Below, one piece after another: positions 1-8,968 of a stretch of 54,734 nt of DNA; the stretch's first letter is position 1, and each line of letters opens with the position of its first letter. The notes below the pieces were generated by a model. That model ran no database searches, had not been told where the DNA came from, and saw nothing but the letters and a program-made list of their open reading frames with translations. The translations under genes were made by a program, and so were the position numbers. The stretch lies in contig DQTH01000302.1 of NCBI GenBank assembly GCA_015662865.1, positions 1 to 54,734 of the forward strand. Direction: 5' to 3'. The DNA comes from Desulfocapsa sulfexigens. Lineage in GTDB: Bacteria; Desulfobacterota; Desulfobulbia; Desulfobulbales; Desulfocapsaceae.

Positions 1-26
1 AAAAGGATTGTATTGTTAATTGCTGG

Positions 27-99
27 TGCCCGCGGCAGGAATCGAACCTGCGGCACCAGGATTAGGAATCCTGTGCTCTATCCCCTGAGCTACGCGGGC
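27..99 (-). tRNA. tRNA-Arg (anticodon CCT)
   Basis: Reverse complement GCCCGCG-TA-GCTC...GAGC-A-CAGGA TTCCTAA TCCTG-...-GCAGG TTCGATT CCTGC-CGCGGGC-A folds as a cloverleaf; anticodon loop TTCCTAA. Confidence 0.95.
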
Positions 100-151
100 A
101 AATTGAAGCTCGACTATACCTGAGTAGAAGTAAAACGCAATATTTTTTGAA

Positions 152-1417
152 TCAGATGGTTTCCCCGTCAGCAATTTCGCTTGTTGGATACTTTCCTTCC
201 TCTGTATGTGGATTGATTATGCAATTTCGCCCGATGGTAACTCCGGACGGGACAACCGCCTCCTTGCCAATTAGAGTGATCCCCGTATAAAGATGTGTGG
301 GCTGGATGATGTTTGGAATACCATGATTAGTACCTTCTCCCACCACCGAATCTTCTAATATTGTTACCCTCTTGTCGCAGATTGACAAGTCAACCATGCT
401 GTTTTTCTCAACGACACAATCAGCAAAAAGAATTGAATCGCGAATAACAGCCCCCTCTTCAACCACAACACCAGGTGCAAGAATAGAGTTCTGCACCATT
501 CCCTTAACAATACATCCTGCTGAGACCATGGAACAACTGACACGGGCGCTATTTCCAAATCTGGCTGGTGGCCGATCTGCAGGACGACCATCTGCCTCAA
601 TATTGGTCCTTATTCCCCATTCAGCCGGTGATATTGAACTGCCCCTTCGAACAACTTCCATATTTGCTTCCCAGTAAGACTGTATAGTTCCGACATCCCG
701 CCAGTAGCCATAAAAGGGATAGGCAAAAACATTATCATTATCAATGGCTCTTGGCAGAATATGCATACCAAAATCCACCTCATTTCTATCTCTGTACAGA
801 GTATCGAGAAGATATTTATAATCGAAAACATAAATACCCATTGAGGCCAGGTTGGTCCGTGGATTTTCAGGTTTTTCTTCCCAGTCAACAACCCTGTTTT
901 CACTGTCAATGATTCCCGCCCCAAACTGATAGATTTCGCTTATGGGCACAACCATCATCCCAATGGTTACATCTGCCTTTTTAAAGCGATGATATTCGAG
1001 CATGGCATGGAAGTCCATGTTGTAAATATGGTCCCCAGACAAAAGAACTACTTCATCAGCCGGATTTTTCTCCAGAAAATCTATGTTCTGACGAACAGCA
1101 TCAGCTGTTCCTTTGTACCAGTCTGAATCCTTAAAACCTGTGTGAGGAGGCAAAATTTTCACACCACGGCTTCGGCCGGTAAAATCCCAGGCCTCACCCA
1201 TGCCAAGATGCCGCATGAGAGAAAGGGGTTTATATTGAGTCAGTACACCGACTTTAGTAAGCCCGGAATTCATAACATTACTGAGGCTGAAATCAATTAT
1301 GCGGTACTGTCCGGCAAAAGGTACAGCTGGTTTGGCACGGCTCTGTACCAGGATATTAAGCCGACTTCCAACCCCACCGGCCAGGAGCAAAACCAGAGCT
1401 TCTTTTTTAGCTCTCAT
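152..1417 (-). CDS. glgC: Glucose-1-phosphate adenylyltransferase (GlgC family)
   Basis: LLLAGGVGSRLNILVQSRAKPAVPFAGQYRIIDFSLSN, LSGDHIYNMDF, C-terminal left-handed beta-helix repeats. Confidence 0.9.
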   Translation of the reverse strand: MRAKKEALVLLLAGGVGSRLNILVQSRAKPAVPFAGQYRIIDFSLSNVMNSGLTKVGVLTQYKPLSLMRHLGMGEAWDFTGRSRGVKILPPHTGFKDSDWYKGTADAVRQNIDFLEKNPADEVVLLSGDHIYNMDFHAMLEYHRFKKADVTIGMMVVPISEIYQFGAGIIDSENRVVDWEEKPENPRTNLASMGIYVFDYKYLLDTLYRDRNEVDFGMHILPRAIDNDNVFAYPFYGYWRDVGTIQSYWEANMEVVRRGSSISPAEWGIRTNIEADGRPADRPPARFGNSARVSCSMVSAGCIVKGMVQNSILAPGVVVEEGAVIRDSILFADCVVEKNSMVDLSICDKRVTILEDSVVGEGTNHGIPNIIQPTHLYTGITLIGKEAVVPSGVTIGRNCIINPHTEEGKYPTSEIADGETI

Positions 1418-2688
1418 CTTAATACCTCACCGCTCGCAACACTTTTTACTGCCGACCATCTTTTGCTGCCAAGATGAGGATACACAGTGGCTCCCTCACC
1501 AATACACATCCCCTCAGGAATAATATTATTCCAACCGATTACTGTCACCTTTTCTGCCCTGGTTCCGATATCCGCACCAACACGCATGCTTTTTCCAAAG
1601 ATTGAATTCACATCTGTAATCACTTTATTGAGGCAACAATCTTCGCCGATATGATTGCTGAAAAAAAGAACAGAATTCTCAATCACTGCCCCTCTCTCCA
1701 CATGAACTCCAGGGAATATAATAGAATTCCTAACTGTTCCTTCAATCAGACAGCCATTGTAAACTAAACTGTTGGTGATTTGCGCCCCTTCCCGTATCAA
1801 TGCCGGTTGAGCATCCCTGATGCCACGATGCTCCATATTCGTGCGTAATCCCCAGGATCCCATGTCAATTGGTGGATTATCACCCAGCAAATCCATGTTA
1901 GCCTGCCAGTATTCCTCTACTGTACCGGTATACCCCCAGTAGCCTTTATATTTGTAGCCATAAACCTTCTTTCCCTGGGCCATGAGTAACGGAATAATAT
2001 CCCTACCAAATTCATACGAAACAGATTGCTGATTTTCCTGCAGAGCCTGATACAAAACTTTGGGTTTAAAAACGAGTACAGTGAGGGAGGCCCAGTCAGC
2101 TTCCGGATTCTCCGGCTTTTCCCAATACTGTTTTACACGTCCACCCAGTTCCCCATCTTCACGATCAATGGATGCAATTCCAAAACGATGAGCTCTGGTC
2201 TTGGCTACCTGAACGAAACCAATGGTAAGATCAGCTTCTTTCTGGTGGTGATATTCAATCAAATCCTGATAGTCCATTTTATAAATATGATCCCCCGAAA
2301 GAATCAAAATGTCTTCAGGATTATGATACTGTACAAAATCTAAATTTTTATATACAGCATCTGCTGAGCCACGATACCAGTCAGTGGTTTCTCTGGTATC
2401 GCTGTTACTTTTAAAGGGGGGAAGGATCGAAACGCCACGGTAACGGCCAATCATATCCCAAGCAGCGCCGGTACCGATATGATTAATGAGGGAATAACTT
2501 CTATATTGCGAAAGGATAGCAACCCGCTCAATACCTGAATGAAGAAGGTTACTTAAAGGAAAATCTATTACTCTGGCAAAACCGCCAAAAGGGATTGCTG
2601 ATTTGGGACGATAATATGTCAGGACATTCAGTTTATCAACACGACCGCCGGCTAAAATCATTGCAAGCGTAGAGGGCTTTTGCATCAT
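1414..2688 (-). CDS. Second GlgC-like nucleotidyltransferase paralog, possibly regulatory subunit
   Basis: ILAGGRVDKLNVLTYYRPKSAIPFGGFARVIDFPLSN and LSGDHIYKMDY; 4-bp overlap with the downstream glgC. Confidence 0.85.
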   Translation of the reverse strand: MMQKPSTLAMILAGGRVDKLNVLTYYRPKSAIPFGGFARVIDFPLSNLLHSGIERVAILSQYRSYSLINHIGTGAAWDMIGRYRGVSILPPFKSNSDTRETTDWYRGSADAVYKNLDFVQYHNPEDILILSGDHIYKMDYQDLIEYHHQKEADLTIGFVQVAKTRAHRFGIASIDREDGELGGRVKQYWEKPENPEADWASLTVLVFKPKVLYQALQENQQSVSYEFGRDIIPLLMAQGKKVYGYKYKGYWGYTGTVEEYWQANMDLLGDNPPIDMGSWGLRTNMEHRGIRDAQPALIREGAQITNSLVYNGCLIEGTVRNSIIFPGVHVERGAVIENSVLFFSNHIGEDCCLNKVITDVNSIFGKSMRVGADIGTRAEKVTVIGWNNIIPEGMCIGEGATVYPHLGSKRWSAVKSVASGEVLR

Positions 2689-2830
2689 TCACCAACAAAA
2701 GATTTGATGGCTGGCATAAAGCAAATACAAGCCATCTCAGTTAAGATTACATGCTGCTTAAAATTTTCACATTGCTTTCAAATTTCCAGAAGACAACATA
2801 TCACCCTTCCCTCTCGTATACTAATACTGC

Positions 2831-3841
2831 CTATTTCATGTGTCGTGTTGCCAGACGTTTCAGGGTCCGTGTTGAAAACTCTCTGTCCCCTAGTGAAAGA
2901 TTCTTCAAGGGTACTTCTGCCCTGGCTTTTTCTTTATGGCCGCCAGCAGATCCGACCTCAGAAAAAATTCGTTCTGCCAGTTTCCCCGCGCTCTTGCGAT
3001 ATCCATCACAGCGAAAAATCACCACCAGCTTTTCCGCATAGATGCCCGAGACGAGAACCCAGTCTATTTTATCGACATGATTGAGAAAGTTTGCAATATT
3101 CACCAGGATATCAGGGCTTCTTACCTTACCAAGGTGAGTATAAAAACGCCCTTTGGAATAGGTCAGTTCACTCAGTGCAATATTAAAATATTTCAGTTCA
3201 GAACGACGCATATCCGCAAGCTCAAATTTTTTCACAAGATTGCGGTTGGCTATATTAAAAAGGTAGCGGAAAGAAATACCATCGGCCAGCATGGACTGTT
3301 GAGAAAAATCCTGAGTATCCACCTTAATTGCATAGAAAAGAGCTGTGGCCAGAGCAACTGAAGGCTTCATATTACCGGCTCGCAGGTACTCTATGAGCAT
3401 CGTTGAGCAGGCACCGTACTCCGGACGAATATCTACAAAGGAGGCATCATACTCCCGTGAAACCGGATGGTGATCAATAATTGCATTAAACTCAATTTTT
3501 TCAAAAACAGGAAGGTGAGATGGCTGGGAATCTACCAGAATTTTTTTTGTGAAATTCTGTAATTTTACGTTACCCAGACGCTCGAGAGGAATTTTAAGAC
3601 GTTCAACCATGGCCACATTATTCAAACGATGAATCTCGTTTGGATGAGCAATGATAACCTGTTTTACCCGATAGCGAAGGAGACGTTTAATCGCCAGAGC
3701 GCACGCCAGAGCATCCGGATCGGCATTAATACAAACAAGGACTTCATCTTCCTTGTCAAAAACATCCCAAAATCTTTTGAGACGTTCCTTGGCACTTTTA
3801 CCTGCCCCATTGTGACAACGCTTATATGATTTTTTTGCCAT
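2831..3841 (-). CDS. DHH-family phosphoesterase (NrnA-like)
   Basis: CINADPDALACALAIKRLL, DSQPSHLP, IIDHHPVSREY motifs. Confidence 0.85.
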   Translation of the reverse strand: MAKKSYKRCHNGAGKSAKERLKRFWDVFDKEDEVLVCINADPDALACALAIKRLLRYRVKQVIIAHPNEIHRLNNVAMVERLKIPLERLGNVKLQNFTKKILVDSQPSHLPVFEKIEFNAIIDHHPVSREYDASFVDIRPEYGACSTMLIEYLRAGNMKPSVALATALFYAIKVDTQDFSQQSMLADGISFRYLFNIANRNLVKKFELADMRRSELKYFNIALSELTYSKGRFYTHLGKVRSPDILVNIANFLNHVDKIDWVLVSGIYAEKLVVIFRCDGYRKSAGKLAERIFSEVGSAGGHKEKARAEVPLKNLSLGDREFSTRTLKRLATRHMK

Positions 3842-4053
3842 GTAAAGTACCGCGGTTGATAAGTATTTTGTTACGAAAATAACCGACCGGCAGTTCCTTT
3901 CATTTTATTTCCGGACAGTTGCTTCAGCAACAGTTCCCGGACAAAGTGTTCAACTCTTCAAAGACACATTAAAAATGTGCCCTGAAAAACCACAGCACAA
4001 ACCATACCATATCATTTACCAAAATTGCAAGTTTACAGGACACACAAAAAAAG

Positions 4054-5709
4054 TCATGAAGATGGTGTGTCAAACACAGGAACAGACGGAAAAAGAGAAG
4101 GGTCAGTATGGGGAATGAAACGTGCGCCTGAAAAACGAATCATAAATTCCTGGTTCACATTCAATTCGAGATAAGTAATGCTGGAAACAATATGTTCGCA
4201 CTCACGGCGTGCAGAATCGTCGAGTAAAACCAGTTCAGCTCCGCGTAAAGAACTATTACCAATCGCCCGATACGTTGAGAGGGGAAGGTCTGGCAGCATC
4301 CCTAAAGTCATTGCATGCTGCGGATTAATATGCCTGCCAAAAGCTCCGGCCACAGTAATCTCTTCAAGCTCTGTAAACTCCAACCCTACCTGATTGATAA
4401 GGGTCGTAAGAATTGCATACATGGCCGCCTTGGAACGAATCATGGCGTCAAGATCAATCTGTTCAAGAACCACTTCACCCTGCGAATCGTTTTCTTTTGC
4501 GGATGTCACCACAAAACAAAGCCCGCCTTCACGCCTTGAGATGTGTTTTTTCATAAACAACGCTCTGGCCTGATCCTGTTCACCATCCGGGTCCCTGAAC
4601 TTACCACGGATATCTATCATTCGTGTCAGATAAAGCGCAGCCACCAGATCGATAAGACCCGAACCACAAATCCCTTTCGGCCTCACATTACCAATGGTTC
4701 GATATTCCATCTCATAGGTTTCAGGATCAATGGAGACAAATTCTATGGCACCGGGTCCGGCTCGCATTCCCATTCTGGCAACACCACCCTCTAGCGCAGG
4801 CCCTGCAGCACCAGCGCAGGCAATCAGCCACTCACTGTTTCCAAGAACAACTTCGGCATTGGTACCAACATCTATCAACATCCTTGTTTTCTCTGATTTT
4901 GCCATACCTGACGCAAGAATGCCTGAAATCAGATCACCACCAAAATAACTTCCAACTGATGGCATGATCCACACAGGAGATGCAGGATTAATGGCCAGTT
5001 TCAGTTGTCCGGCATCCATCACAGGAGCCCTGTTGAACAAGGGAATATACGGCTCACGACAAATAAAATATGGGTCAAGTCCCAGAAACAAATGTGCCAT
5101 GGTGGTATTTCCGGATACAGAAAGCGCGAGGATCTCACCAGCCGTTACCCCAGCTCGGGCGGCCAGCATTGCGGCAAGTTCATTTATGGCAGTTATTATT
5201 TCGTTTTGCAGTTCTGTCAGCCCGGGATCAAAAAAATCAGGCTCCGGTAATTTTTGCTGCCTTCGTTTTGTAGTTGCATGATGGATACGGCTAAGAATGT
5301 CAGCACCAAAACGAATCTGAGTGTTTTCAAGGTTTGCTTCAGCCAGAATTTCCCCATCCTGAAGATTAACAAGGCTTGCTTCCAAATGAGTAGTGCCAAG
5401 ATCAAGTGCCATACCGGGAATAACGGCGGGTCTGGCAGCAAAAAAATCAATCACCTGCCAACTCTGATCCATATTGTTCAAAAGAGCGTATCCAGAAAAA
5501 CCTGCCAAACGAAATTTCCTGGCAACAGAAGTCATATGCTGATAGGAAACAATAACCGGACGACCATCACCAAGAATACTTGTCAGATCCTGCTGCAGTC
5601 GGTCAATATCAGCGGTATTATCCTCTAGCCCCGGAACTGCTGCATTCACCTTTACTGAACATACTATGGACTTCATTCTTTCCTTTTCCTTCCTGACCTT
5701 GACGTTCAT
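4054..5709 (-). CDS. RACo-like ASKHA ATPase (reductive activator of corrinoid proteins, C-terminal region, DUF4445-like)
   Basis: ALDLGTTHLEASLVNL, SVSGNTTMAHLFLGLDP, SYFGGDLISGILASGM, GICGSGLIDLVAALY, VAGAFGRHINPQHAMTLGMLP; no N-terminal [2Fe-2S] cysteine motif visible. Confidence 0.8.
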   Translation of the reverse strand: MNVKVRKEKERMKSIVCSVKVNAAVPGLEDNTADIDRLQQDLTSILGDGRPVIVSYQHMTSVARKFRLAGFSGYALLNNMDQSWQVIDFFAARPAVIPGMALDLGTTHLEASLVNLQDGEILAEANLENTQIRFGADILSRIHHATTKRRQQKLPEPDFFDPGLTELQNEIITAINELAAMLAARAGVTAGEILALSVSGNTTMAHLFLGLDPYFICREPYIPLFNRAPVMDAGQLKLAINPASPVWIMPSVGSYFGGDLISGILASGMAKSEKTRMLIDVGTNAEVVLGNSEWLIACAGAAGPALEGGVARMGMRAGPGAIEFVSIDPETYEMEYRTIGNVRPKGICGSGLIDLVAALYLTRMIDIRGKFRDPDGEQDQARALFMKKHISRREGGLCFVVTSAKENDSQGEVVLEQIDLDAMIRSKAAMYAILTTLINQVGLEFTELEEITVAGAFGRHINPQHAMTLGMLPDLPLSTYRAIGNSSLRGAELVLLDDSARRECEHIVSSITYLELNVNQEFMIRFSGARFIPHTDPSLFPSVPVFDTPSS

Positions 5710-5828
5710 CTTCTAGGATGTTACCTAGTGCAGACACTGTTATGAACAAGATGCCCTGTTTATAATATTACTGGTCAACGATAAATATAAACCACTATAC
5801 ATTTTAATCCCATTTAAGGGGCTCAGCA

Positions 5829-5978
5829 CCGGTAATAAACGGTAAACCGGCATAAGAACCTTCACCAAATTCTTTTCAAAGGAGACGAAAAGAATTTATA
5901 AGGCACTAAATACCTTATCAGAATATTTTCTTAAAAAAAACAGGTAAGCACAGTCTTCGAGAAAATATCAGATAAGGT
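5829..5978. repeat. Cluster of three intergenic hairpins upstream of crcB; member A of a dispersed hairpin repeat
   Basis: CCGGTaataaacggtaACCGG; AAATTCTTTTC-aaaggagac-GAAAAGAATTT; ACCTTATCAGAATATTTTCT...GAGAAAATATCAGATAAGGT. Related sequence at 12476-12550. Confidence 0.7.
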
Positions 5979-5995
5979 GCAAAATCACGCACAGA

Positions 5996-6373
5996 ATGTA
6001 TAAAATACTTGCAGTAGCTCTTGGCGGAGCAATGGGATCGATTGGAAGGTACCTGATTGCCCTGGCTGCCAGCGAATTCCATACTCATACATTCCCGGCA
6101 GGAACGTTTATAGCCAACCTGCTTGGATGTCTTGTTATGGGTATTTTATGGTCATTATTTGACAGGATACATATCAGTAATGAGTTCAGATTATTTTTAT
6201 TCACAGGCTTTCTCGGCGGGTTTACCACCTTCTCGACCTTTGCCAGGGAAACTGTTCAACTGTTCAAAGCCGGCGAACACATACAGGCTTTTACATATTT
6301 GGCCATTTCAAATGTTTCCGGCCTTGGCATGGTTGCTATTGGCTTTGTCCTGGCCCATCGCTTTCTTCGGTGA
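5996..6373 (+). CDS. crcB: Fluoride ion exporter CrcB/Fluc
   Basis: GGAMGSIGRYLIA, FPAGTFIANLLGCLVMG, TGFLGGFTTFSTFARE. Confidence 0.95.
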   Translation: MYKILAVALGGAMGSIGRYLIALAASEFHTHTFPAGTFIANLLGCLVMGILWSLFDRIHISNEFRLFLFTGFLGGFTTFSTFARETVQLFKAGEHIQAFTYLAISNVSGLGMVAIGFVLAHRFLR

Positions 6374-6382
6374 TAATCTTCC

Positions 6383-7465
6383 GTGACACTTCTTAATCGC
6401 TATATACTCTCCCAGTTTGTCCGCACATTTTTCATTGTCGCAGCTGCATTTCTGGCCATCTACATTCTCATAGACTTTTTTGAAAAGATCGATAATTTCA
6501 TGGAAGCTGGAAAATCCATGAACCTTGTCCTGAAATTTTTTCTTCTCAATATCCCGTTTATTATAGATATGCTTGGGCCTGTTCTCATTCTGCTCTCCAG
6601 CGTTATCAGCCTAGGCATATTGAGTCACAACAATGAACTCACCGCAATGATGGCCGGCGGGATCCACATGCGCACCATAATCAACCCCATTCTCATCGGT
6701 GCGATGATTTTCACAATGCTTTTTCTTGCAATGGCCCAGTGGCTTTTACCACGAACCATTGAAGCAACCAATACCATCTGGTATGAAAATGTCAAAGGTA
6801 TGGTACCACTTGGAATCTATCGCAACGGACGCTATTACTATAAGGGAAAAGAAGGATTTTTCTCTTTTGCCAGACCCTGGCCGGACAAAAATATATTTCT
6901 CGATTTTTCCTACTCTACCTGGGACGACAAACACAGACTGAAAACTCTTATCGCTGCAAAAAAGGCGGAATGGAACGAAGCCGGCTGGCACTTATCATAT
7001 GGTCAAATCCAGGACCAAACCGGTCAGAACGAATATCTGACAACCCCTTTTGTTTATAAAATATTTTCATTTCCTGGACGCCCGGACTTCTTTTTCATCC
7101 CCAAGTACCAATCTGCTGAGCTCTCTCTGACGGAGCTGTTCCAGGCCATTCACAAACAGGAAACCCACAATGAAACCGTCATCGCCAAAACAAATTTCTA
7201 CAGCAGGATCTCTTATACCCTCCTTGGCTTACCTTTGCTCTTATTAGGACTACCTGTACTTCTCTTGTCCTACAAAAAGTGGGGAAAAGATCTTTCAGTC
7301 GCAATTCCAGTAAGTTGCGGAATGGCCTTTGTTGCATGGGGATTCTGGGGTGCGTTACAATCCCTTGCCAGGGTGGATTATATTTCACCTCTGCTGGCAG
7401 CAAGCCTGATCCATGTCATATTTGGTCTCAGCGGATTCCTTCTCCTACACAAACAGGCTTCATGA
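6383..7465 (+). CDS. LptF/LptG family permease (YjgP/YjgQ)
   Basis: MTLLNRYILSQFVRTFFIVAAAFLAIYILIDFFEKIDNF, NNELTAMMAGGIHMRTI; GTG start; multispanning architecture. Confidence 0.85.
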   Translation: MTLLNRYILSQFVRTFFIVAAAFLAIYILIDFFEKIDNFMEAGKSMNLVLKFFLLNIPFIIDMLGPVLILLSSVISLGILSHNNELTAMMAGGIHMRTIINPILIGAMIFTMLFLAMAQWLLPRTIEATNTIWYENVKGMVPLGIYRNGRYYYKGKEGFFSFARPWPDKNIFLDFSYSTWDDKHRLKTLIAAKKAEWNEAGWHLSYGQIQDQTGQNEYLTTPFVYKIFSFPGRPDFFFIPKYQSAELSLTELFQAIHKQETHNETVIAKTNFYSRISYTLLGLPLLLLGLPVLLLSYKKWGKDLSVAIPVSCGMAFVAWGFWGALQSLARVDYISPLLAASLIHVIFGLSGFLLLHKQAS

Positions 7466-8217
7466 TGACTTCATCACCAATACAGCGGGCAGGTATTGTT
7501 GGAATTCCACCGCTTTCTGTTATGGAGCTCATCACAACTCCGGACTATGAAATATTTGACCTTGATGAACCACAGGGAAGAGTTGATCTTGAAACAGCCT
7601 CTCCTTTCCTGCCCCGCGTCTACTGTGGTATCCTGCGTACAGTAATTGCAAACAGTCTGGCCATCCAACCGGATATCATCTATATCGACACTGGTGCCGG
7701 GAAATGTGACTGTGCAGTACACACTGCAACGGTTCTGGAAGACATGCTGCCAGCCACCCGGATCATCAGGACCAGAAATAATGATTCCGTTGATTTTGGA
7801 ACACCTCTTTGCAAAACACAGATGAGCCTCATGGAAAAGATGTCAGCAGTTACGGCATCAGTACAAAAGACAGCGCCATATCCAGAGCTTCCCACATGCG
7901 CACCTACAGCCGGTTTCTGGGGCGTTCCTCCAAGAGATTTCTCTATCCTGAATTTCTTTCCGGACACCACTCATATTTATGGGTGGGCACGTTGTATGGA
8001 AAACAAAACACCGGACAACATGGATCTTGAGCTCCACTACAACCCTGACATTCCCACTGTGTTTTTTGCTCAGTCGTTTTGTGCCAAGACCGCTCTTGCC
8101 AGACATCTTGCCAGCAAACATCCCCGTGGCCTCTATCTCGACTGTGATGTAACAGCTGGAAACAGCGCCAAAGCAAAAATCCAGGCATTTCTTGAACTGT
8201 CAGGAATAGACGCCTGA
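7462..8217 (+). CDS. Uncharacterised Cys-rich protein, possibly partner of the adjacent HgdC-like activator
   Basis: ATGA overlap with the upstream permease makes 7462 a better start than the 7279 in the ORF track; motifs YCGILRT, GKCDCAVHT, TCAPTAGFWGVPPRDFS. Confidence 0.7.
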   Translation: MMTSSPIQRAGIVGIPPLSVMELITTPDYEIFDLDEPQGRVDLETASPFLPRVYCGILRTVIANSLAIQPDIIYIDTGAGKCDCAVHTATVLEDMLPATRIIRTRNNDSVDFGTPLCKTQMSLMEKMSAVTASVQKTAPYPELPTCAPTAGFWGVPPRDFSILNFFPDTTHIYGWARCMENKTPDNMDLELHYNPDIPTVFFAQSFCAKTALARHLASKHPRGLYLDCDVTAGNSAKAKIQAFLELSGIDA

Positions 8218-8224
8218 GGCTCCC

Positions 8225-8896
8225 ATGTTACTCGCTGATTTCGGCACGTCCTACTGCAAACTACTCGACACTCAGTCAACTACAACAGTCCCCCGTCTGA
8301 TCGCTACCAGATCCATTGACAGGAGCATGAAAGTTGATATCGCCACCGGACATAATGGCAAGAGATATACCACTCACTATGTCAATGAGCTCACAGCACT
8401 TGCCAGAGGAGGATTAAGCCTGACCAGAGAACAATCCTTCACCCTGCTCGATTGTGGCAGTCGTGATATTAAATATGTTGTTTACGGTGATGGAAAGATT
8501 AAAGATATGGGATGGAATGCGGAATGTGGCGCCTCCATGGGGTTCACCATAGAGCTGCTTGAAAAATATTACACTCTTGATTTTTCTAAAATGGATGTTC
8601 CCAAAAGTTCTTTTTCTGTCACCTGTGGAGTTTTGGGGATGAGTCACATCTTTGATGCTGTAGTTACAGGGGCCAGTGAAGCAGAGGCCGTGGCCAAATT
8701 TGTTAAGGGTATTGCAATCAATGCCTACAACTTTGCCAAACAACCTGAAAAAATCTATCTTTCCGGTGGACTCTGCGACAATCCGCTTTTTGTAAATTCT
8801 TTTCCCTGTCCTGTGGTATCACTGGGCCGTTTTGTACTCCTGGAAGGTCTTCTGAATTCGCTTCACTTGCCTTCATTCAGCGATCTTCAACCATGA
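8225..8896 (+). CDS. BadF/BadG/BcrA/BcrD (HgdC)-type ASKHA ATPase
   Basis: Phosphate-1 motif LADFGTSYCKLL, LLDCGSRDIKYVVY, Fe-S ligand-like Cys in NAECGASMGF and SVTCGVLGMSHIFDAVVTGASEAEAVAKFVKGIA, IYLSGGLCDNP. Confidence 0.75.
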   Translation: MLLADFGTSYCKLLDTQSTTTVPRLIATRSIDRSMKVDIATGHNGKRYTTHYVNELTALARGGLSLTREQSFTLLDCGSRDIKYVVYGDGKIKDMGWNAECGASMGFTIELLEKYYTLDFSKMDVPKSSFSVTCGVLGMSHIFDAVVTGASEAEAVAKFVKGIAINAYNFAKQPEKIYLSGGLCDNPLFVNSFPCPVVSLGRFVLLEGLLNSLHLPSFSDLQP

Positions 8897-8968
8897 TAAA
8901 AAAGACCTGATCAAATCCGATAGCCGAAAGACGTCAAAGAAACGCAGGCAAATTGCTCCGCTCGCCCA

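Noticed and set aside
372-677. Many antisense ORFs of 60-200 aa overlapping core genes in the ORF track
   Set aside because: All are opposite or out of frame to well-supported genes and show no family motifs; treated as spurious.
5740-5995. Fluoride riboswitch (crcB motif) upstream of crcB
   Set aside because: No GGNGAUGG-type core or expected pseudoknot found by eye; the visible hairpins differ and one recurs away from crcB.
7279-7461. N-terminal extension of ORF 7279-8217
   Set aside because: Lies within the LptF/G permease coding region; ATGA overlap start at 7462 is more plausible.
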